From NCBI RefSeq assembly GCF_905171765.1, contig NC_053390.1:504962301-505026300 (forward strand): a DNA stretch of 64,000 bases, written 5' to 3'. This document shows positions 12,801 to 27,800 of the stretch, in pieces. The notes below the pieces were generated by a model. That model had not been told where the DNA came from, ran no database searches, and worked only from the letters and a program-made list of their open reading frames with translations. Within the stretch, counting starts at the first letter, position 1. Every line of letters starts with the position of its first letter. The position numbers were made by a program, and so were the translations under genes. This DNA comes from Bufo bufo. Its lineage: Eukaryota > Chordata > Amphibia > Anura > Bufonidae.

Positions 12801-15800
12801 CGTTAACTTTTTTACTTACCGATAATTTTTTTTTTGTTTAGTTTTTTTTACCTTTATAGAACAAACCTCTCCTTCCCCATGGGACAATGTGCAAAGCGCA
12901 AATCGCCCAAAGATGTGGCGAAGTACGTTATGCACTTTATCCCAGGTGAAAGGAGAGGTTTGCAGCAGCTGTGAGTAAAAGGGCCCTAATAGCCCTGTGT
13001 GCCTGTCCTGTGAGATGCAATCCCTATGCTAAGTGTACCTGGGTGTGGTACTTCCGGAAACACTCTCCAAAGCATAGGGCAGGGTGGTCAGGACAGTCAG
13101 GACAGAAATAGCGGGTGTCACGCCTTATTCCACTCCTGCTACAGACACGACATCTTTTTCGGGGTGACGGTTGGGTTGAGGTACCAGGAACGACACTGGG
13201 GAAATGTCGCTCGTGTAGACGGCTAACTACACTGGTGGATGGGGCCACGGAACCTCCTGGATACAGGAGGTTCGCGATGATCTCTTCCTGAAATTTGAGG
13301 AAGGATCCCGTTCTCCCAGGCTTACTGTAGAGAACAAAACTATTGTACATCGCCAATTGAATCAAATATACAGACACCTTCTTATACCAGCGTCTGGTGC
13401 GTCGGGAAACTAAATAGGGAGCCAACATCTGGTCATTGAAGTCCACCCCTCCCATGAGCGCATTATAGTCGTGGACTGAGAGGGGCTTTTCAATGACACG
13501 GGTTGCCCTTTCAATTTGTATGGTCGTGTCTGCGTGAATGGAGGAGAGCATGTAAACGTCACGCTTGTCTCTCCATTTCACCGCGAGCAGTTCTTCGTTA
13601 CACAAGGCAGCCCTCTCCCCCCTTGCAAGACGGGTGGTAACGAGCCGTTGGGGGAAGCCCACGCGACTAGTTCACGCGGTGCCACAGGTGCCAATCTGTT
13701 CTAGAAACAAATGACTGAAGAGGGGCACACTTGTGTAAAAATTGTCCACATAAAGATGGTACCCCTTGCCAAATAAGGGTGACACCAAGTCCCACACTAT
13801 CTTCCCACTGCTCCCCAGGTAGTCAGGGCAACCGACCGGCTCCAGGGTCTGATCTTTTCCCTCATAGATCCGAAATTTGTGGGTATAGCCTGTGGCCCTT
13901 TCACAGAGCTTATACAATTTGACCCCATACCGGGCACGCTTGCTTGGGATGTATTGTTTGAAGCCAAGGCGCCCGGTAAAATGTATTAGGGACTCGTCTA
14001 CGCAGATGTTTTGCTCGGGGGTATACAAATCTGCAAATTTCTGGTTGAAGTGGTCTATGAGGGGCCGAATTTTGTGGAGCCGGTCAAAAGCTGGGTGGCA
14101 TCTGGGACGAGAGGTGCTGTTGTTGCTAAAGTGCAGGAAACGCAGTTTTAGTTAGACCCATGTTGAGGAGAAGGCCCAGAAAAATTTTAATTTCGGAAAC
14201 TTGGACTGGTTTCCACCAGAAAGGCTGGGCATAATAGCTTCCCGGGTTGTCGGATATAAATTGTGTGGCATACCGGTTTGTCTCTGCCACGACTAAGTCC
14301 AAGAGCTCCACAGTCAAGAACAGCTCAAAAAATCCCAGGGCCGAACCGATCTGAGCTGTCTCAACCCGAACTCCAGACTGGGCGGTGAAAGGGGGAACTA
14401 CAGGTGCGGCTGAAGTTGGTGACTGCCAATCGGGGTTTGCCAGCACCTCAGGGACTTTAGGGGCTCTACGGGCCTGTCTTTGCGGTGGCTGCGACGGGGT
14501 AACTATTGCACGTGCCACCGTACCAGCTTCAACTGCCCTTCTGGTGCTCGCCACTTCACCATGTTGTACGGCAGTGCTGGTACTAGGTCCAGGGAGGGCT
14601 GCGCTGCTGGTGTATGCCTCACCACGTGATCCGACAGCGCCAGCCCCACTCTGCTGCCCTTGAAACGGATCCTGCACAACCTGTGGTCTAGCGACACGGG
14701 GCCTGGTACGCCTGGTGCTATCAGGGACCTCAACCTCCTCGTCCGAACTTTGGGTCAGACTGCAACTGCTCTCTACAGGTTCATATTCTGACCCGCTAGA
14801 TTCGTCAGATGAGGGTTCCCATTCCTCATCCGACTGGGTCAGAATCCTGTAGGCCTCTTCAGAAGAATACCCCCTGTTTGCCATTTGGACTACTAAATTT
14901 AGGGGTATTCCCTGAGACTACCCAAGAAAAAAAGCAAGCCTGTCTTACAAAGGGGAGGCTAGCGAAGTACCGGAGGCCGCTGCGGTTGATAAAAAATTTC
15001 AAAACTGATTTTTTTATCGCCGCAGAGCTTGGAAAGTGATTGTGCAGTGATCAAAAAATATAAGATTTTTTTGTCACTGCGGTGGGGCGGGCGCGGGTGA
15101 ACGCACGTGTGGGCGACCGATCAGGCCTGATCGGGCAAACACTGCGTTTTGGGTGGAGGGCGAGCTAAGGTGACACTAATACAATTATAGATCTGACCGT
15201 GATCAGTTTTGATCACTTACAGATACTATAAAAGTACAAATGCTGATTAGCGATACGCTAATCAGCGAATAAGTGACTGCGGTGCGGTGGGCTGGGCGCT
15301 AACTGACGCTAAACTACCTAACCAAGGGGCCTAAACTATCCTAAAACCTAACAGTCAATACCAGTGGAAAAAAAAAATTACAGTTTACACTGATCACTTT
15401 TTTCCTTTCACTAGGTGATTGACAGGGGGCGATCAAGGGGTTAATTTGGATGATGGGGGTGATGGAAGGTGATCTGGGGCTAAGGTGAAGTGTTTGGTGG
15501 GTACTCACAGTTTTGTCTGCTCCTCTGCTGGAACCAACCGACGAAAAGGACCAGCAGAGGAGCAGACAAGCCATTTAACACATCATATTTACTAATATGA
15601 TGTGTTAGATGGCTTGTGATTTGTTTTTTTGAAAATCGCCAGCCTGCCAGCAACGATCATTGGCTGGCAGGCTGGTGACGAACTTGTCCTCTAACTTTTG
15701 CCGGCCCGCGATGCGCATGCGCGGGCCGGCTTTGAGCGAAATCTCGCGTCTCGCGAGATGATGCGTATATGCGTGACTCTGCGCAGCGCTGCCACCTCCG

Positions 15801-18800
15801 GAACGCGATCCTGCGTTAGGCGGTCCGGAGGTGGTTAAAGACAGTTATCCTCCCCAAAGTATTGTACACTATGCAGGTATTGCCCATATACATGCCTAAT
15901 GTATTTTTCAAAAAAATGCGATCCATTATATCCTCCTTTTTGTGGAAGAAGCATAGGCCCAGACTAGCATATAAATTCCTAGTGCAGCATGTACAGCGGG
16001 GCAGGATGGGCCTCCCAGATTTATACAAGGTACCAGATGTTTGGACTGGCTACGATCTTCTAGTGACAGGTTGGATATTCAGGCTGAGAATGCCACAAAT
16101 GCAGCTCCGTTGAGATCAGCACTACATTGCTTTAAAACCTCCTCACATTTGTACCACATTTCTAGTAATTACGGTACTTACTAGAAATACCTTGAGGGTA
16201 TGGCACGAATGTGGGTTGAGGAAGGCCCAGACATCTAAGCACCTGTCCTTAACTCAGGTCTCAGACGTCCTCCTAGATTCACCTCAAGCTTTTAAGGAGA
16301 CCTTGCCAAAAAGGGTCCTGGACATTCTCCTCCCTATATCTCTGCTCTCAAGGTTCCCTACACAGCATTGACATGCTTTTGAATCACCCTCTTTAGAAAA
16401 ACCTCATCATATCATTAAATTATGTTTATGTCTTAGCTGATTCACCTGAGTTATCTACATTTGAGAAACTGACTTTACAAAACCCACCAAAAAAAATCTC
16501 GACCATGTATTCTTTATTGATGCCCAAAGGGAATCCAGCAGAGTGCTGGTTTATCTTCAAGTGGGAACGAGGAACTTTTGGAGGGAGAGGTTGCACAGCT
16601 TTCATCTATGTCACCTAAGGTTTCAAGGTGTGGTAAACTCCAAGGGAATTATAATAAAGTATTGACTAGATGGCATTACACACCTATTAGGCTGAGTAGT
16701 CTTTTTCCGGGAACTGACCCATTGTGCTGGAGGTGTGGAGGCAATGCCATAAGATCAGAGGGTTCTGGACCTTGCTATGTGACATATTGTCCAAAATTTG
16801 TGACATCTCCCTCCCTGTGTCCTCCAGAGCTTGTCTCCTGGGCCTCTTAAACAGAGTGTAGGCCTCCCCTTTATCAAAACTTTAATCCACATATTACTTG
16901 GCGCAGCCAGGATCTTAGTGGCTTGTAATTGGAAGAAGGCGGAGTCCCCTTCGATCTCACACTACCAAAACAGGTGTGATCAATTATACCTATTTGAACA
17001 GCTGGCTCATTGGGAACTACACTCACCACACACGTTTGCAGCTATTTGGGAGCCTTGGAATAAATATAGGGGTTTCTGATAAGTTGGCCTCTTTAGGGGT
17101 TAATAAGTATCCATGGGTCATTATGCTTTGGTAGGATTAGGGGATCCCTCTAGCCTTATTATCCCCCGATTCCCTTCTCCCACCCCTCCCCATTTTTCCT
17201 TGTTTTATCTTCCCATTTTTGCAGTTTATGTGGGTTCTTTTGTCACTTTTTAGCTAGTATGCGAGAGTAATGATACTGGATGTAGAGGAATGATTTCATT
17301 TGATCTGATATGGTCTATTGTATACTGTATTAGATGCTTGATAAAATAAAATATTTTTGAAAAAGAATATAAGAAATATCTGAATGGGATTTTTAACTTG
17401 GGAGAAAACAGAAAATTAAGGACATTTACTGCATTCACAGGATTATGCATTATTTATGCAGACCCTGTTTAAATTAGGGGCTGTTCACATCTCATTTTTG
17501 CTTTACGACAAGCGGATACATTTGTAAACATTAAAAATATATTGAAAGGTATCACTCGACATACCCATAGACTACAAATGGGCAAATGTAGTTCAATAGT
17601 GCATTCTTCTGACTCAGTTTATTACGGTTTATGTTTCAGTACGTTTTTTTAAGGACAGAATAGCATAGCATACCACCCTTTTCTGTCCTGCAAATAAAGT
17701 ATAGAAACACATATGGGCCAGATTTATCATTACTCTGACAGCTCACTCCACTTTCACATATGGCTAAAGTCAGTTTTAGCCAAGTCAGATTTATGATCGG
17801 CCCTTTAAGACTGTAATAAATGTGGTTTGACGGTAGCAGTTTATCCGTCAGTAAGCAGCTTTACAAAAGTCGCACATCTTTACGAAAAAGTCGCATGTTC
17901 TATTAAAAAGTCTCATAAGATAAGCATGGTCCTCACTGGAGTGAAATTGTGGATTTTTTTTTGCGACTTTTTTGCGACTTTTTAAATAGTCCCAATAGTA
18001 AATCTGTCTAGAGATTCATTTACATAAGAAAACATTCCCACTTTCAGAAAACTGGCGAGCATAGTGCAGAGCAGAAAAAAGTCGCAAATTTGTGCGCAGT
18101 TTTAGCGTTTGCGCATTGTTTTGCGACTTTTTCACTCCATTATTCTGACTTGAGCTAATGATAAATCTGGCCCATAGTTTTTTTTGCAGTCAATGAGAGT
18201 GGGATGGAAACTTACAACATTATGCTGCCATCCTTTAAACGCATCAGTTTTTTTTTTATGTGATACCTTTAAATCTTCATTTACAAAAACAAGTATACTT
18301 AAAGAGGACCTTTCACTTGTAAAAACTATGTGAACTAAGTATGCTGCCACGTAGAGCGGCGCCCGGGGATCTCACTGCACTTACTATTATCCCCGGGCGC
18401 CGCTCCGTTCTCCCGTTATGCCCTCCGGTACCTTTGCTCCTTAAGTTATAGTAGGCGGGTCTTCCCTTGTCCTGTGGGCGTCTCCTTCTCCTAGGCTGCA
18501 GCGCTGGCCAATCGCAGCGCACAGCTCACAGCCTGGGAGAAAAAAACCTCCCAGGCTGTGAGCTGTGCGCTGCGATTGGCCAGCGCTGCAGCCTAGGAGA
18601 AGGAGACGCCCACAGGACAAGGGAAGACCCGCCTACTATAACTTACAGAGCAAAGGTACCGGAGAGCGTAACGGGAGAACAGAGCTGCGCTCGGGGATAA
18701 TAGTAATAGCAGTGAGATCCCCGGGCGCCGCTCTACATGGCAGCATACTTAGTTCACATAGTTTTTACAAGTGAAATGTCCTCTTTAAAAAAAAAAACAC

Positions 18801-21800
18801 AAATATATTGAAATAAATGCACAAATGCATCAAATGTATAAGTTAAAAAATGGAAAAACCACAAAATTGCATACAATTGTATACTTTTTTTTCATGTATG
18901 TCTAGCGAACACATTAAATATATATAAATATTAAAAGAGTTTACCTATAAATCCGTTTAGATATGGAGGGGATCTGTCAGAGAATCTGTCACTATAGACA
19001 GGTTCCCTTGTTTCAAACATCTACTGTTGGCTTATTTTCTGCTTGTCAAAACATTTAAAACATTTACTGTATGTGCCATATTTAGGTGGACAGTTTTCAA
19101 GAGAAAGACTCATGGGATAACCCCATTAAGTAAGTCTATTAAATGAAATAGGTATACTTTAACAAACACTAGGTCAACTTTAAAGGGGTTATCTTATATA
19201 GATTTTAAATATAACATGCTGGCCGCTGTCAGTTATCATTTCTTAGCACATTATCACATACTGCATATTATAATGGCATGTAAAGGTTTTTTCTGGGACT
19301 TAAATATTGATGACCTGTCCTCAAGATACGTCATCAGTATCAGATTGGTGGGCATCCACCTACCGACACCCCATGCCGTACAGCCATTTGAGGAGGCCAT
19401 TCCACTCAAGTGAGTGTCCTGTCCTCTTCCTAGGCCTGTGATGTTGCATCTCTCAGTCAATGTGCTTTGTGCAACTCAGTCTCAATCAAGGGAATGGGAT
19501 TGAGCTCCAATACCAAGCACAGCCACTATAAAATGTATGGCCCTGACCCTGTGCTTGGTATGAAGAGGTTCGCTCAAAGGCTGCAGCCCTTTCAAACAGC
19601 TTATCAGCAGGGGAACTGGGTGTTGAACCCCCACTGATCAGACACTGATGAACTATCCTTAGGAAAGGTTATCAATATTTGAACAGGTTTTCCGGGAGTA
19701 CAGAACTGATCATCTATCCTCAGGAAATACCATCAATATCTCCACTCGGTGATGCAGCCTCTTCCTAGGCCAGTAATGTCACATTTATTGGTCACATGGC
19801 CTATGTGCAACTCAGTCCCGTATAAGTGAATGGGCCTGTGCTGCAATACCAAGCACATGCATATAATGCTATACAATGTACGGCACTGTGTTTGCTATGC
19901 TCAGAAGAGGCTGTGATGCTAATTGATTCCCCATGACCTGGGGATAGGTTATCAAGATTGTACTCCTGGAAAACCTGTTTAAGTCCCAGAAAATATCAAT
20001 ATGCAGCAAGCTTCTATGTTTCTTCTAGTGGTGTCTTTAGGCAGCCAGCATCTTAGCCTAGCATGGAGGTAAAAGCCTGCACCAGTGCTTCTGGAGTGAC
20101 AGATTCGGGGAGGCCTTTAAACCGCAAGTTGTTCCTGCGCCCCCAATTATCTTGATCTTCTACCAGGTAATATAAGTGATTCACAAGCGCTTGGCAGTGC
20201 CAGATATGTAGGGTATTTAGACCTATGTAAGAGAAAAAGAAGTGACCAAGGACTATAAAGACATATTAAGTGGACCACAAATCATGGTGTTAAAATGGGT
20301 AGAGTCACTTTAACAATAAATTAATACATTTGTACAATAGATGCCTTAGACATTCCCCACACTGATGTCACGTTTCCTTCCCTCTCTCGTAATAAAGAGA
20401 CCCCTGAGTACTGTTGAAGAAGTTAAAATACCATAGGTTAACAATTCAGCCAGTGTTAGGTTCCCTTTACACTGGCTAGTGTTTTTGCAGATTATTGCTA
20501 ATGAGCTTTGTACAAACGTTTGTTAGCAATAATGTGCCGGTCTAAAGGTGTAATCGATGACCCTCTGAAACCCTCGTTCATTGGGTAATAGATCGTCGGT
20601 GCAGTCACCTAAATCATCATTTGCCGTCAGCACATTGTGCTGTCTAATCATGCTCTGCTGCCTGCAAACAGTGATTTTGTATGGGGACGAGCGATGGCAT
20701 TAGCAATTGCTCCTTTCCATACTGTGGAGGAGATCGCTGCATGTAAATGCATTGATCTCCTTCACTGACGAGCAGACGATTTCCGGGAAGAAACGCTTCC
20801 TTCCCAACATCTGCTCCATCGGCCCGTGTAAAGAGGTCTTAAGAAACTCTGGTCATATGAGAGTGCAAACTACATATAAAATAATGTTGGGATGGCATTA
20901 TCACATTGTGGTACCCTGGTGTGTTACATGCAATCATATTTCTCTATTTTTATCAGTTTGCCTCAGTTTTAGCCAATGACAACGTGTCTTGTGGCTTGAA
21001 GCTACAGTATGCTGCATTGTGGTCTGTCTAAATCCTTCTATAACCACTATGGTTTACCTTTTGGTTTGTTAACAATGCAACTTTATGTTCCATTCAAAGA
21101 TTATAACAACTGTCCAATATGTTATTAGGCATTGAACCTTAATTTCTGATTCTAATATTAACATTTTATTTCTCTATTCAGTAAAATGTCAGCATATTGT
21201 ATATCTTACAGTTGTCCTCCTTGAGGTAGCCCCATCCTGTAATAATGCACTTCTTGCCCATGGGGAAGATGTGAGTGGAGGCTGGAAGGCAGATTGGTTG
21301 GGTGTATTTGTTGAAGCGTAATTCAGACTCCAGTTCCAGTACAGCCACATCATAATCTGCGGTGTCCGGGTCGTAAGAAGGATGCTTTACAATGCTTTTG
21401 ATGGAGGCTTTCACTGTGCTGCTGTCTAAACCACTCAGAGATGTAGATCCTATGTAAGCCACCCATACAGCTGGATCCTGAAAACTGCAGAATACTTTTA
21501 AATACAGTATATCCTTAGCTTTATGGAGAAAAGTTTCTGATTACAGGAGTTAAAGGCAAACAGCCACCACAAATATAGAGCCTGATGGATATTGGCCCAA
21601 AGCCCAAGTAAGTGAGCCAGCACGGACATTTTTATTTAAACTTAAGCGGATCCTCTTGTTGTTTCTGTGCACCATGTTTATTATCTAGCGATAAAGCTGC
21701 TAATAATAATAATGATTAAAGGGGTTATCCCATTATAACACTCCACGGCATAAGGGATAAGTGATTGATTGGCTAAGATTTGACACTGTGTCTACCATTC

Positions 21801-24800
21801 CATTCAACTGTATGCGACTGTCAGAAATATCCAAGTGTATAGGGTATAAGTTGTCATAATGGGACCACCTCTTTAATGGATAATTCATCTAAATGGCCTG
21901 GTTAGCTGGACTGAGACTTTCCCTGCTTTAAGCTAAGAATTCTGAGTCTAATTATGAAGCAGATGTGAAAGCCCTTAAAGAAAAAGTTCATATTTTGTGT
22001 ACGGTCCCAATTCTTGATTGTTAATAGTTATTATTGTTAATAATCAAACTGAAGACTTCCTCTCTGTAGGACAGAACCATACAAAAAGTTTTCTCAGTCT
22101 TGGAGAAAAACAGATGATGTCCTCCTGTGGGCAGGACCTGTTAATGTCATACAGCATGACTACAAAACTCTCCCATAAAATTGTGAAACAAATAAGGTGA
22201 TACATTTCCTTTAAGACTCCACTAAGTTGTGATGTATCTGTCAGGTTTCTGGATTTTTTCTGCTGGGTAGAATTTATCAACAGAATATGCTATACTGTTT
22301 ATCAAAAGCTTTCAAACAGAACCTAACCAACACTGTGAAAATACCATAAGCATATAACTTACATTTATTAAATAATTCTAATCTATTCCTTTACCTCCTT
22401 GTACTCATTGGCTACTACTACTAAACAAACCGTCGAATTAGATGTATAATCCATCTATACTTACTCATTAAAGCAGTGAGCTGCTGAAACCAGCCACTTA
22501 GCACTTATTATGGTGGCTCCACAGAAGTGTTCATTATTCTCTCTGAGGCTGACCTGCCATGGAAACTCTCCCTTTGAAGCATCGGACCCGCCAACTATTC
22601 TGTTGGCTTTTTGCATTGCTGGTCGAGTACCACAATCTGAAGTTGAAGTAAGGAGAGGGACCTAAGTAAATAGTCGCCATTAAATAACTGAGTAAAGCCT
22701 GTATTACACTGGTTGATTGTCGGGCAGTTCATTGTTAACGAGTGTTCGAAGGAACACGTGTTAATGGTGATCTGGCAGTCTAATACTGCCACCAAGTACC
22801 TGATGAACGAGCACATTCATCGGGCAATCCAGATTTTTAAGCTTGCTTGATGAGCGATGGCATAGTGATCGCTCCTCCCCACACTATGGAGAAGATCGCT
22901 GCATGTAAAAGCAGCGGTCTACTCTGCTAGCGAGCAGGCGATTGCCAGGAAAGAATGCTTCCCTTCTGACAATCGCCTGCTAGATCGCTTAATATAATAA
23001 AGTCTTAAAGGGAACCTGTCATCACTTTATGCTGCCCATACTAACAGCAGCATAAAGTAGAGACAGGTGAGTTGATTTCAGTGGTCTGTCATTTATAAGT
23101 TAAATATAAGCGGTTGCCGAGAACAGAAATCACAATCATTGCAGACTGGGCCTGGAAAAGAGTCACGGCCACCTGAGAAGAGTCATGGTTATTCATGAAT
23201 TCCTCTCTCCCTGCCCACCTGCTGATGACTGACAGTCTTCTACCTAGTTTTCTCCCTTTCTGTCTAGGAGAGAACTGCCAATCATCAGCAGATGGGTGAG
23301 AGAGTAGGAGATTATGGATAACCATGATTCTTCTCCGGTAGATTTGACTCTTCTCAAGGCCTGGGCTGCAATGATTATGATACTGGTTCTCAGCAACCAC
23401 TGACTTTTAGCTCATAAGTGACACATCGCTGAAATCAGCATTTCTGTCACTAATTTATGCTGCCCTCAGTGAGGTCAGCATAAAGTTAATGACAGGTTCA
23501 CTTTAAGGTCCCTTGCATATCACAGTTGGGAGATCTACACTCTCATACATCTTAGGCTACTTTCACACTAGCGTTCGGAGCGGATCCGTCTGATGTTTCA
23601 TCAGACGGATCCGCTCCGATAATGCAGACGTTCGCATCCGTTCAGAACGGATCCGTCTGCATTAAAACTAAGAAAATTTTCTAAATATGAAAGTAGCCTG
23701 AGCGGATCCGTTCAGACTTTACATTGTGAGTCAATGGGGAACGGATCTGCTTGAAGATTGAGCCATATAGTGTCATCTTCAAGCGGATCCGTCCCCATTG
23801 ACTTACATTGTAAGTCTGGACGGATCCGCTCGCCTCCGCACGGCCAGGCGGACACCCGAACGCTGCAAGCAGCGTTCAGGTGTCCACTCACTGAGCGGAG
23901 CGGAGGCTGAGCGCTGGCAGCCGGATGCATTCTCAGTGGATCCGCCTCCACTGAGAATGCATTGAGGCCAGACGGATGCGTTCGGGGCCGCTCGTGAGCC
24001 CCTTCAAACGGAGCGCACGAGCGGACACCTGAACGCTAGTGTGAAAGTAGCCTTAGATCAAAGAACTAACAGATCTCATCACAATGGAGAGCAAAAACAT
24101 TTTCTATGGGTATATGCACATGGTGCACATTACAAGTGGCTCTTCTTCACAGATTTTTTTGTGGTTTTCACAGGATTTCTGCATCAAGATCCGCATCAGT
24201 TACTCATGGACTTTGTAGCGAATTTGCCCCAGATCTCACCCTTTGCATTGTAAATGGTGAAGTTTACAGTGAAAATATGCACAAACAACTGACATACTGC
24301 AGATTTCAAAATCCACATCGCAGGTCAATTTCCACCCGAACAATTTCCACACTGTATACATGAGATAATGAAAATCTCATCTACTTAACTGGTTCTGTAT
24401 TACACTGCTGCTGTTCAACACCATGTGCTTATACCCTATAGAAAAATAAAGGAATGTTTGCCCTCTCCCTAGTGCTACAATCCGATCCTCTTTTTATGCA
24501 ACGATCCTCCACTAATGCAATGTTTCAGCTCCAATGAGGCTTTCTCAAGCATGGAAGGTGTACAGGACAGCAGATCTCCCTAATGTGATGCGCAAGAGAC
24601 CTAACTGTTTAATTGAACTACGGAGCTCGAGGATAATTTATCAAGCCCTGCATTCCAGAAATCTGGTTTCAAAAAAGTCACAAAATATGTCTTTTCCTGC
24701 TTCCCATTTAATTGTATGCTACTGTAAATAGTGCCATTAGAAAGAAAATAAAAATGTTATGGCATTGGGAAGGATGGGAGTAAAATCAAAAATGAAAAAA

Positions 24801-27800
24801 ATTGAAAATTGCCCAGTCATTAAGGGATTAAGTAAATGGGATCCTGCAAAAAATAAATAAAACAACAACAAAAAACATAATGTAAAAAACATTATATGTT
24901 TTACAATGGGAGTTAGTGGTGGACATATGTATGGATCTATATGATATAAAGTTGCTTACATTGAGGCATAGAGATCAAGAGATTGAGCGTGACCAGAACA
25001 TTGATAATTATAACACTAGGGTTTTCAAAAGTGCATTATTTCCTGTGACAAAATTTGTGTCAGTTTAAAAAAAAATGCAAACTCACTGCAGTTCTTCTCA
25101 TCTGATCCATCTTTGCAGTCGCGAACATTGTCACATTCTGGGTTTTGTTTTACAATGCATTGGCTGTTCTTGCAGGCAAATACTTGAGAAGGGCAACTTC
25201 CTGCGGAGGTAGCAACAAGCCAGCGTATTAATGAAGAGCAAGGATTAAAATAGGGTTAAGTTGGCCATACACATTAGATAAAAGTCATCTGAACCCAGCA
25301 AATTTGCCAGCATAGACCATACAGTTGACATATACTATATAGCCAAAAGTATTTGGATACTCTCCTAATTATCAAGTTATAAAGTTATAGAGTCAAATAT
25401 AAAGTTATAGAGTCACTTGCCCTGTATGGAAATTAAACATGTGACCTCAGAGTGCAGCATAAAACACTCTCATATTAGAATGGGAAAAATCGAGTGATCT
25501 GAGTGAATTCAAACAAGACACGGTCATCTGTGCTAGACTACCTGGGGCCAGTGGGAAAAAGTCACCTGGTCAGATGAATCCAGATTTCTGTTGCACCATG
25601 GTCATAAGAGGGTCAGAACTTGGAGAACACAGCATGAATCACCAAACCCTCTTATTTAGGTGTCAAAAGTTCAGGCTAGTGGAGGTGCAGTAGTGGTTTG
25701 GGTAATGTTCTTGGCACACCCTAGGTCTTCTGACACCTGTGGATGGACTTTAGGACAGTATGGCTTATCTAAACATTGTGGCCAGCCATGTTCATCCCTT
25801 TATTGCAGCTGTTTACACTTTCAGCAGGACGATGCACCATGCTACAAGGTTCATATAGTCATAAATTAGTCCCAGGGACATGACAGCAAGTTCTCCTTGC
25901 TTCGCTGACTAGTATAAAATAACAAATTAAGTCATACTCAGCCCCATGAATCCATCAGTGCAGCTCCCTGAATCCCCCTCTGCTATTCCAGCATGACTGT
26001 GTCCCAGGGTACAGAACAAGGTTAAAAAAAAAACTGGTTTGACACATTTGCTGTGTATAACCTCAACCCATGAACATTATTGAGAAGAATTGGACTGCTA
26101 GCTAAACATTACTGGCAGACCTTATAAATGCTCTCTTGGCTCAATGGGCAAGAGACACTCTAAAATCTTGCAGAAAGCCATAAGACAGTTGCAGTCACAA
26201 AAGGGAATCTCATTGTTTTTGGAGTGGGACAACAAACGTGACCATGTGACCACATACTTTTGACCATACAGTTTAGTATTTAGTCTGATGACAACAGGTA
26301 TTTCTGTTAACACCATCATAAGCGTGTAAGCATGCATGATTATTTCAATGAGGAGATGAGAATAAGCACACCTATGGCAGTGGTTTGGATGGTGAAATCT
26401 AAGGGACAGTCAGGAGGCCCCATGAAATAATCAGCTATAAATCAGCAAGTTCTAACAACTTTTATCTTAGCTGTATTGCTTGCTTTAGTGTTACAGTTAG
26501 TAAACAGGCAGCCTAAGAGCAAATGGTGTGAAAAAGAGAAATTAGTTTAGATGCTATACCACCCAACAATCCATCTTTCAATAGTTTACATTCATCAACA
26601 CTTTCTAGTTTGTGTGGTGTGCATAAGGATAATAACACTAAGAGAAAAATATTATTGTCTTACCTGACTTTATACCAATAGAATAGAAGGATAGCCCGTT
26701 ATCTGAATTTAATGGGAAAAAAAGGAAAGAATTGAGTAAGAATGGCGATAAAAAGGCAGGTACTGTATCTCAGTGCCAGCAATGGTTGGAGCATCTACAC
26801 ATTCTTTGCCCTCCTAGGCACAGCAAAGATGTTTGGCAAGAAATATCTGAGGGTTTGAATAGATATGACACTTTATCACAGACTGTATACAGACACTTGA
26901 TGGAGACTTGATCTCAGCGTAAATAAAAAGGAAAGGGTCTCCCCTTAAGGGCTCATTCAGATGGTCGTAGTGCTTTGTGGATCTGCAAACACGCATACCG
27001 GCCGTGTGCGTTCCGCAATTTACGGACCACACATGGCCACAACCATAATAGAAAATGCCTATTCTTGTCTGCGATTGCGGACAAGAATAGGACAAGCTCT
27101 GTCTTTTCCGCGGAGTCGCGGAACAGAACCACGGATGTGGACGGCACACGATATGCTGTCAGCATCTTTTGCGGCCCCATTGAAATTAACGGGTCCGCAC
27201 CCGTTCCGCAAAATTTCGGAACGGATGCGGACTCATTCATATGGCCGCCTGAATCAGTCTTAAGGCTAGAGCTACACGGCAACATGTGTTGCAACATGTC
27301 GCGCAACATTTTTTATAATGATAGTAAATGGTGTCAAACTGTCCAATCCAAGTTCGATTTCTGTGCGGCTGTCGCGTCTCAGTATGTCGCATGTCGCAGT
27401 GTGACACCAATGATTATCATTACAAAAAATATTGCACGACATTGGTGCGACATGAATGTGTCTCAGTGTAGTTGTAATATTTTTGTGCAGTGACACATGT
27501 TGCCGTGTAGCCCTAGCCTTAGGCATCAAATAGGACACAAATGGAGAGTTTCCGTCATGATGTCTGTCATTTTATTGAACAAACAATTAAGCATGCCATG
27601 CTATTTTATCCAGGTTTTGATTATATCTGCAATGGAGGCTCCTAATGGAGCCTCAGCCTGCAACACAGGTTAGGTCATTAAATTGCCCATTGTGTTTATT
27701 GATGGCTATATAGCCATCATTGAACACTTCATTTTCAATATAACAATACAGTGCTGCCACCTAGTGGCCTGTTTTGGCATATTCCACTAATAGCTGCCGA

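Larger units (their letters stand above)
9888..15834. mobile_element. piggyBac-type element 1
   Basis: 5947-bp element flanked by TTAA (9884-9887 and 15835-15838). Short inverted ends are CCACTTCAG on the left and, in complement, CCACCTCCG on the right. It holds a subterminal palindromic repeat block (10440-12060), a minus-strand piggyBac transposase with breaks (13024-14884) and a right-end hairpin chain (15513-15834). Taking it out and keeping one TTAA restores an uninterrupted L1 ORF2 frame, so insertion was precise. Confidence 0.9.

Noticed and set aside
26975..27493. 172-codon open frame
   Set aside because: Runs across two adjoining MITEs.
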